A DNA stretch of 64,000 nt, taken from contig NZ_OY776147.1 of the NCBI RefSeq assembly GCF_963675305.1, positions 2,728,001 through 2,792,000 of the forward strand. Reading direction: 5' to 3'. This DNA is from an uncultured Hyphomonas sp. GTDB taxonomy: Bacteria > Pseudomonadota > Alphaproteobacteria > Caulobacterales > Hyphomonadaceae. A program made the position numbers and the translations under genes. This document shows, piece after piece, positions 60,250-64,000 of the stretch. A model generated the notes under the pieces. It searched no databases and was not told where the DNA came from. It saw only the letters and a program-made list of their open reading frames with translations. Every line of letters starts with the position of its first letter. Position 1 is the first letter of the stretch.

Positions 60250-61158
60250 ATGCCGCGTGTCAGAGCAAACGGTCTTGAAATCGAATATGAAGAGACCGGC
60301 TCACCTGACCATCCGATGATCCTTCTGGTGTCTGGCTATATGGGCCAGATGACGGAATGGCCGGACCGTTTCAAGCAAGCCCTGGCCGATGCAGGCCGCC
60401 GGGTGGTTGTGTTTGATAATCGCGATATCGGACTCACAACGGCAATCGATGATCCGGCCCTCGAAGATTGTGTCCCACCGCCCATGGAGGAGCTCATGCA
60501 GGGGGCGGCCGAGGGCGAGCCGGTGCATGAACGCGTACCTTATGTTCTCGACGATATGGCCGCCGACGCCGCTGCGCTGATTGAGGCGTTGGGCGCCGAA
60601 CAGGCTGACGTTCTCGGCCTGTCGATGGGCGGCATGATTGTCCAGTTGATGGCGCTCAACCATCCGGGGCGGGTGCGGACACTCATTCCGGTCATGACCA
60701 CATCCGGAGATCTAGACCTCCCGCCAGCCCAACCGGAAGCGCTCGAAGCCCTGACGGCAGAGCCGGAAAGCGAGACCCTGGAGGCGATCGGCGATCTGGC
60801 AGTGAAGACCTATCACGCCATCGGATCTCATCCGGACCTGCGGGCCTCGGATGACGAGCTACGGGCGGCTGCGATCGCCGATGTGCAACGCGCGAACCGC
60901 CCGCTTGGGCTCGCCCGGCAATTCGCCGCCCTATTGGCTCAGCCGCGGTGGCACGACCGGCTTGAGACCGTCCGGAAGCCCACACTTGTACTGCATGGAC
61001 AAATGGACCGGCTGATTCCGCCAGACTGTGGGCGCGACATCGCCCGGCGAATACCGGAAGCGGACTTCAGGCTGATCGAGAAATGGGGCCACGACCTGCC
61101 GGAAGCGGTCGTACCGGACCTGCTCGACCAGGTCCTTCCATTTCTGGCACGTGCATAA
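60250..61158 (+). CDS. Alpha/beta hydrolase (paralog 1)
   Basis: A 302-residue alpha/beta hydrolase. The nucleophile Ser lies in GLSMGGMIVQLMALNHP (about 123-127), the acid region in PTLVLHGQMDRLIPPDCG and the His in KWGHDLPEAV. FDNRDIGLTTAID is typical of this esterase branch. It is closely paralogous to the following gene: the nucleophile block and TLIPVMTTSGD are shared. Substrate is not defined. Confidence 0.9.
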   Translation: MPRVRANGLEIEYEETGSPDHPMILLVSGYMGQMTEWPDRFKQALADAGRRVVVFDNRDIGLTTAIDDPALEDCVPPPMEELMQGAAEGEPVHERVPYVLDDMAADAAALIEALGAEQADVLGLSMGGMIVQLMALNHPGRVRTLIPVMTTSGDLDLPPAQPEALEALTAEPESETLEAIGDLAVKTYHAIGSHPDLRASDDELRAAAIADVQRANRPLGLARQFAALLAQPRWHDRLETVRKPTLVLHGQMDRLIPPDCGRDIARRIPEADFRLIEKWGHDLPEAVVPDLLDQVLPFLARA

Positions 61159-61212
61159 AACGCGGGAACGCAAGCCCCGTCAGAAGAAACAAGAAGCAGG
61201 AGGAAGAGACAC

Positions 61213-62124
61213 ATGGCAAAGATTCAGGCCAACGGCATCGACATCGAGTATGAAGAGTTCGGGTTGAAGGATGATCCGATGATGTTGCTCGTCATGGGGT
61301 TTTCGAGCCAGCTGACCAATTGGCCGGAAAGTCTCATCCGGGGGCTGACAGATGCCGGGCGCCGGGTCGTGATCTTCGACAATCGCGATATTGGCCTGAC
61401 AACGGAACTCGAAGGCCAGACACCTCCTTCGCCGCGCGACATCGTGAAAGGGATCGCTGCCGGAGAACCGATGCATGAGAAAGTCCCCTACCTGCTGGAC
61501 GACATGGCCGCCGATGCGGCGGCGCTGATCGAAGCCCTCGGCGCGGACCAGGCGGATGTGATGGGCGTCTCCATGGGCGGCATGATTGTGCAGCTGATGG
61601 CGCTGAACCATCCCGAACGCGTCCGCACGCTTATCCCGGTCATGACCACGTCCGGGGACCCGTCCCTGCCGCCTGCGACACCGGAAGCCACCGCAGCGCT
61701 GACTGCTGTGCCGGAGGAACGTACGCCGGACGCCATCGCAGACCTCGCCGTCAAGGGACGCGCGGTCTATGGCTCTCATCCGGACATCCGCACGCCGGAC
61801 GATGAAATCCGTGCCAATGCGATTGCAGCCATGCAGCGTTCTGACCGGCCGATGGGAACAGCCCGGCAATACGCAGCCATTCTGGCCCAGCCGCGCTGGC
61901 ATGAGCGCCTCGCCACGCTCGACGTTCCGACACTGGTTTTGCATGGCGAAATGGACACGCTGATCCTGCCCGCCGCAGGACAGGATATTGCCCGGCGGGT
62001 CCCCGGCGCAAAAATCGAGATCATTGAAAAATGGGGGCACGACCTCTCAGAAGCCGTCATGCCGGTCCTTTTGAACAGGATCGTCCCCTTTCTGGGTCAA
62101 ACCACGCCTGCAGGAGAAAATTGA
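61213..62124 (+). CDS. Alpha/beta hydrolase (paralog 2)
   Basis: A 303-residue protein similar along its length to paralog 1: IEYEEFGLKDDPMMLLVMGF, FDNRDIGLTTELEG, GVSMGGMIVQLMALNHP and KWGHDLSEAV. It is encoded 54 bp after the first, in line with a recent tandem duplication. The stop overlaps the DUF4336 start by one base (TGATG). Likely esterase or lactonase. Confidence 0.9.
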   Translation: MAKIQANGIDIEYEEFGLKDDPMMLLVMGFSSQLTNWPESLIRGLTDAGRRVVIFDNRDIGLTTELEGQTPPSPRDIVKGIAAGEPMHEKVPYLLDDMAADAAALIEALGADQADVMGVSMGGMIVQLMALNHPERVRTLIPVMTTSGDPSLPPATPEATAALTAVPEERTPDAIADLAVKGRAVYGSHPDIRTPDDEIRANAIAAMQRSDRPMGTARQYAAILAQPRWHERLATLDVPTLVLHGEMDTLILPAAGQDIARRVPGAKIEIIEKWGHDLSEAVMPVLLNRIVPFLGQTTPAGEN

Positions 62125-62825
62125 TGCTGGAGAAGATCGACACGGATGTCTGGCTCACCGAAGGCCCGATTGTAGACTTCCACGGGTTTCCCTATCCGAC
62201 CCGGTCGATCATCATCCGCCTGCCGGATGGCGCGCTCTGGGTCTGGTCGCCCGTGGCCCTGACACCGGAGCTCAAGGCAGAAGTGGACGCGCTGGGCCCG
62301 GTCGCCCACCTCGTCAGCCCCAACAAGATCCACCACCTTTACCTCACCGAATGGCACGAGGCATATCCGGACGCCAAACTGTGGGGTCCAGCCAGCACCA
62401 TCCGCAAGCGGAAGGACCTGCCCTTTCAGCCGCCACTGGAAGACACCCCGCCCGACGCCTGGCAGGGCGTGTTTGAGCAGGCCTGGTTCCGGGGCTCCTT
62501 CTTCATGGACGAGATCGCCTTTGTCCACCGGCCGAGCGGTACAGCCATATTCGCCGACCTGTCCGAGCATTTCAGCGAAAGTTTCCTTGAGCAAAACTGG
62601 AAAGGCTGGAAAGGGCTGTTCGCAAAGCCCTGGGGCATCGTCGTTGGCAAGGGGTATGCCCCACTCGAATGGCGGCTCAGCTTCATCAACCGAAAACCCG
62701 CGCGTGACGCCTTCGACAAGGTCGCGGCGACCCATCCCGACAGGATTATCATGGCCCATGGCGAGTGGATCCCGACCGGCGGAGAAGCTTTCCTGCGCCA
62801 GGCCTTTGCCTGGCTGGTCCGCTGA
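62124..62825 (+). CDS. DUF4336-family protein
   Basis: A 233-residue protein: TDVWLTEGPIVDFHGFPYPTR and LVSPNKIHHLYLTEWHEAYPDAKLWGP are family segments resembling a degenerate metallo-beta-lactamase fold (His-x-x-His-like motif HHLYLTEWH and a terminal IIMAHGEWIP). A hydrolytic role is possible. Coupled to the alpha/beta hydrolase by TGATG and followed by an enoyl-CoA hydratase after 14 bp. Confidence 0.85.
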   Translation: MLEKIDTDVWLTEGPIVDFHGFPYPTRSIIIRLPDGALWVWSPVALTPELKAEVDALGPVAHLVSPNKIHHLYLTEWHEAYPDAKLWGPASTIRKRKDLPFQPPLEDTPPDAWQGVFEQAWFRGSFFMDEIAFVHRPSGTAIFADLSEHFSESFLEQNWKGWKGLFAKPWGIVVGKGYAPLEWRLSFINRKPARDAFDKVAATHPDRIIMAHGEWIPTGGEAFLRQAFAWLVR

Positions 62826-62839
62826 CAAAGGAGACTGAC

Positions 62840-63622
62840 ATGACCGCCCCCGCCCCTTCCGGCATCCGGACTGAAACCGATGGCAACATCCTGATCGTCA
62901 CCATCGACCGGCCCGCCGCCCGCAATGCTGTCGATCGTCCAACGGCCGATGCGCTCTACGAAGCCTTCAAGGCATTCGATGCGGATGAGGCGCTGTCTGT
63001 CGCCATCCTGACCGGAACAGGCGGCAATTTCTGCGCGGGCGCCGACCTGAAGGCCGTTGCCGCCGGCCGGGGCAACAAATCCGTGCCCGATGGCGACTAT
63101 GGTCCGATGGGCCCGTCGCGGCTTGACCTGTCCAAACCGGTGATCGCCGCGGTAGACGGTTACGCCGTCGCGGGCGGACTGGAACTCGCCTGCTGGTGTG
63201 ACCTGCGCGTAGCCTCACCCGGCGCAAAGTTCGGCGTTTTCTGCCGCCGGTTCGGCGTACCGCTGATCGATGGCGGCACCATCCGCCTGCCGCGCCTGAT
63301 CGGAGCTTCCCGCGCGATGGACATGATCCTCACCGGCCGCGAAGTCGGTGCGGAAGAAGCCCTGTCGTTCGGATTGGCGAACTATTTGTCCGGCGAAGAC
63401 ACCGCCCTGCCAATGGCCAGGGAGATTGCCCGGCGCATTGCCGGCTTCCCTCAATTCTGCATGCGGACAGATCGTGCCTCCGCCATCGCGCAATGGTCTT
63501 TGCCGATGGACGAAGCCCTACGCCGGGAGATCGCAGGTGGCCTGACCGTCATCGAGATGGGCGAAACCCGGGATGGCGCCAAACGTTTCACCGCCGGCGT
63601 CGGCCGTGGCGGCCTCTTCTGA
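62840..63622 (+). CDS. Enoyl-CoA hydratase/isomerase family protein
   Basis: A 260-residue crotonase: ILTGTGGNFCAGADLKAVAAG (oxyanion-hole segment 1) and DGYAVAGGLELACWCDLRVA (segment 2). Position FGVFCRRFGVPLIDGGTIRLP differs from canonical hydratases at one catalytic glutamate, so isomerase or another crotonase activity is possible. ATG 62840 with AAGGAGA upstream. It is the last gene of the alpha/beta hydrolase run. Its 3' end overlaps a gene on the opposite strand by 105 bp. Confidence 0.87.
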   Translation: MTAPAPSGIRTETDGNILIVTIDRPAARNAVDRPTADALYEAFKAFDADEALSVAILTGTGGNFCAGADLKAVAAGRGNKSVPDGDYGPMGPSRLDLSKPVIAAVDGYAVAGGLELACWCDLRVASPGAKFGVFCRRFGVPLIDGGTIRLPRLIGASRAMDMILTGREVGAEEALSFGLANYLSGEDTALPMAREIARRIAGFPQFCMRTDRASAIAQWSLPMDEALRREIAGGLTVIEMGETRDGAKRFTAGVGRGGLF

Positions 63623-63895
63623 GAGATAGGGTGCGCCCGGACGCTCGGTCAGGCGGCGGCCCTGCCACAGCGTGTAGAAGCCGATACCGACCCAGATCAC
63701 ATTGATCGTGGTCGACGGGATCGCACCATTATAGCCGCTGTTGACGATGAAACCGGTCGCCCCGATGACGTTCATCACCTGGTAGGCTTTCGAGCGGCCA
63801 TCCATCTTGCCAGCCGACAAAAGCAGGTATGCGATCAGGATGAGAACAGCGCCGGCCCAGCCGGACATCTCGATGAGGAAGTGCGTAACAGACAT
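63518..63895 (-). CDS. CBU_0592-like small membrane protein with 3' extension
   Basis: A 125-residue frame. Residues 1-80 (SGWAGAVLILIAYLLLSAGKM, NVIGATGFIVNSGYNGAIPS, VIWVGIGFYTLW) match the small CBU_0592-type membrane proteins. The last 40 residues lack such character and arise because no stop is met until 63518, inside the enoyl-CoA hydratase gene. ATG 63895 is chosen. The real product may still include the extension. Confidence 0.65.
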   Translation of the reverse strand: MSVTHFLIEMSGWAGAVLILIAYLLLSAGKMDGRSKAYQVMNVIGATGFIVNSGYNGAIPSTTINVIWVGIGFYTLWQGRRLTERPGAPYLSEEAATADAGGETFGAIPGFAHLDDGQATCDLPA

Positions 63896-64000
63896 GGGGC
63901 GCCTCGCGAGTCCGGTATATTTTCGCCCCGTAATCTCACTTTTCTTCCCGCGCAATCATAAAATTGCACTGCCCTGAAAATTTCATTTTTCGGACATCAC
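63896..64000. other. AT-rich right edge of the window
   Basis: The final 105 bp contain the likely promoter of the small membrane protein (minus strand) and become AT-rich, with AAATTTCATTTTTC near the end. No gene is seen. Confidence 0.4.

Noticed and set aside
1..64000. Search for CRISPR arrays, insertion sequences, rRNA, tmRNA and riboswitches
   Set aside because: No regularly spaced repeats, transposase motifs, rRNA blocks or recognisable riboswitch cores were seen; small or divergent RNAs cannot be excluded by eye.

Overview
The window is a GC-rich, gene-dense chromosomal segment of an alphaproteobacterium, most likely a stalked or budding member of the Caulobacterales / Hyphomonadaceae (Hyphomonas-like). 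This rests on an SpmX-type muramidase/membrane protein (2.6-3.8 kb), a CckA hybrid histidine kinase (44.1-46.7 kb), the flagellar regulator FlbT (53.8-54.2 kb), a FliM-like switch protein (49.4-50.5 kb), a single-cysteine alphaproteobacterial DksA, and many branched-chain and fatty acyl-CoA enzymes. No insertion sequence, integrase, prophage, CRISPR array or rRNA was seen. The genus is inference, not proof.

Layout. 0-6 kb: tail of a response regulator, two secreted proteins, isovaleryl-CoA dehydrogenase, SpmX, MgtE, and a MarR regulator with three operator-like boxes facing a TPR protein. 6.6-10.3 kb: a duplicated hairpin unit, tRNA-Leu(GAG), lipB and four consecutive DUF805-type membrane proteins. 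10.4-20.9 kb: propionyl-CoA carboxylase alpha subunit, a two-TM ion channel, an SDR, a TorF-type porin, a KefB/C-type antiporter, alanine dehydrogenase, a PadR/CPBP-protease divergent pair and an MlaC-like protein. 21-29.5 kb: tRNA-Leu(TAA), a five-gene minus-strand run (serine hydrolase, CinA-type protein, membrane protein, enoyl-CoA hydratase, thiolase), OsmC, methionine aminopeptidase, a cupin lipoprotein and RadC. 29.6-35.6 kb: two paralogous MFS transporters, thrB, two membrane proteins, a cysteine-rich secreted protein and RNase HI. 35.6-39.1 kb: selU, a curlin-repeat protein and selD. 39.1-43.6 kb: a nitronate monooxygenase-type oxidoreductase with two paralogous lipoproteins, an e(P4)-type acid phosphatase, an alpha/beta hydrolase, a structured gap and a small unknown protein. 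43.6-55.5 kb: trmO-cckA, a DUF885 peptidase-like protein, YceI, the FliM-like protein, DksA, a two-TM unknown, MarC, a small unknown plus FlbT, and MoxR. 55.5-64 kb: a LuxR-type regulator in AT-richer DNA, DUF2270, an unknown secreted protein, a VWA protein, DUF2165, two tandem alpha/beta hydrolases, DUF4336, enoyl-CoA hydratase and a small membrane protein.

Working together. Much of the content serves acyl-CoA and amino-acid catabolism: Ivd, PccA, thiolase, two enoyl-CoA hydratases, an SDR and alanine dehydrogenase. A second theme is cell-cycle and polar development (SpmX, CckA, FlbT, FliM-like). Two boxes of the form CTAA-N7-TTAAC, close to the CtrA consensus TTAA-N7-TTAAC, precede the FliM-like and curlin-repeat genes. 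selU plus selD indicate tRNA 2-selenouridine synthesis.

Least explained pieces: the curlin-repeat protein between selU and selD with no csgEFG nearby, the four-gene DUF805 cluster, the paired Cys-Ala-Cys lipoproteins, and the small gene downstream of flbT. I found no convincing wholly new multi-gene system; these are the best candidates. All family names are from reading the sequence without database searches.
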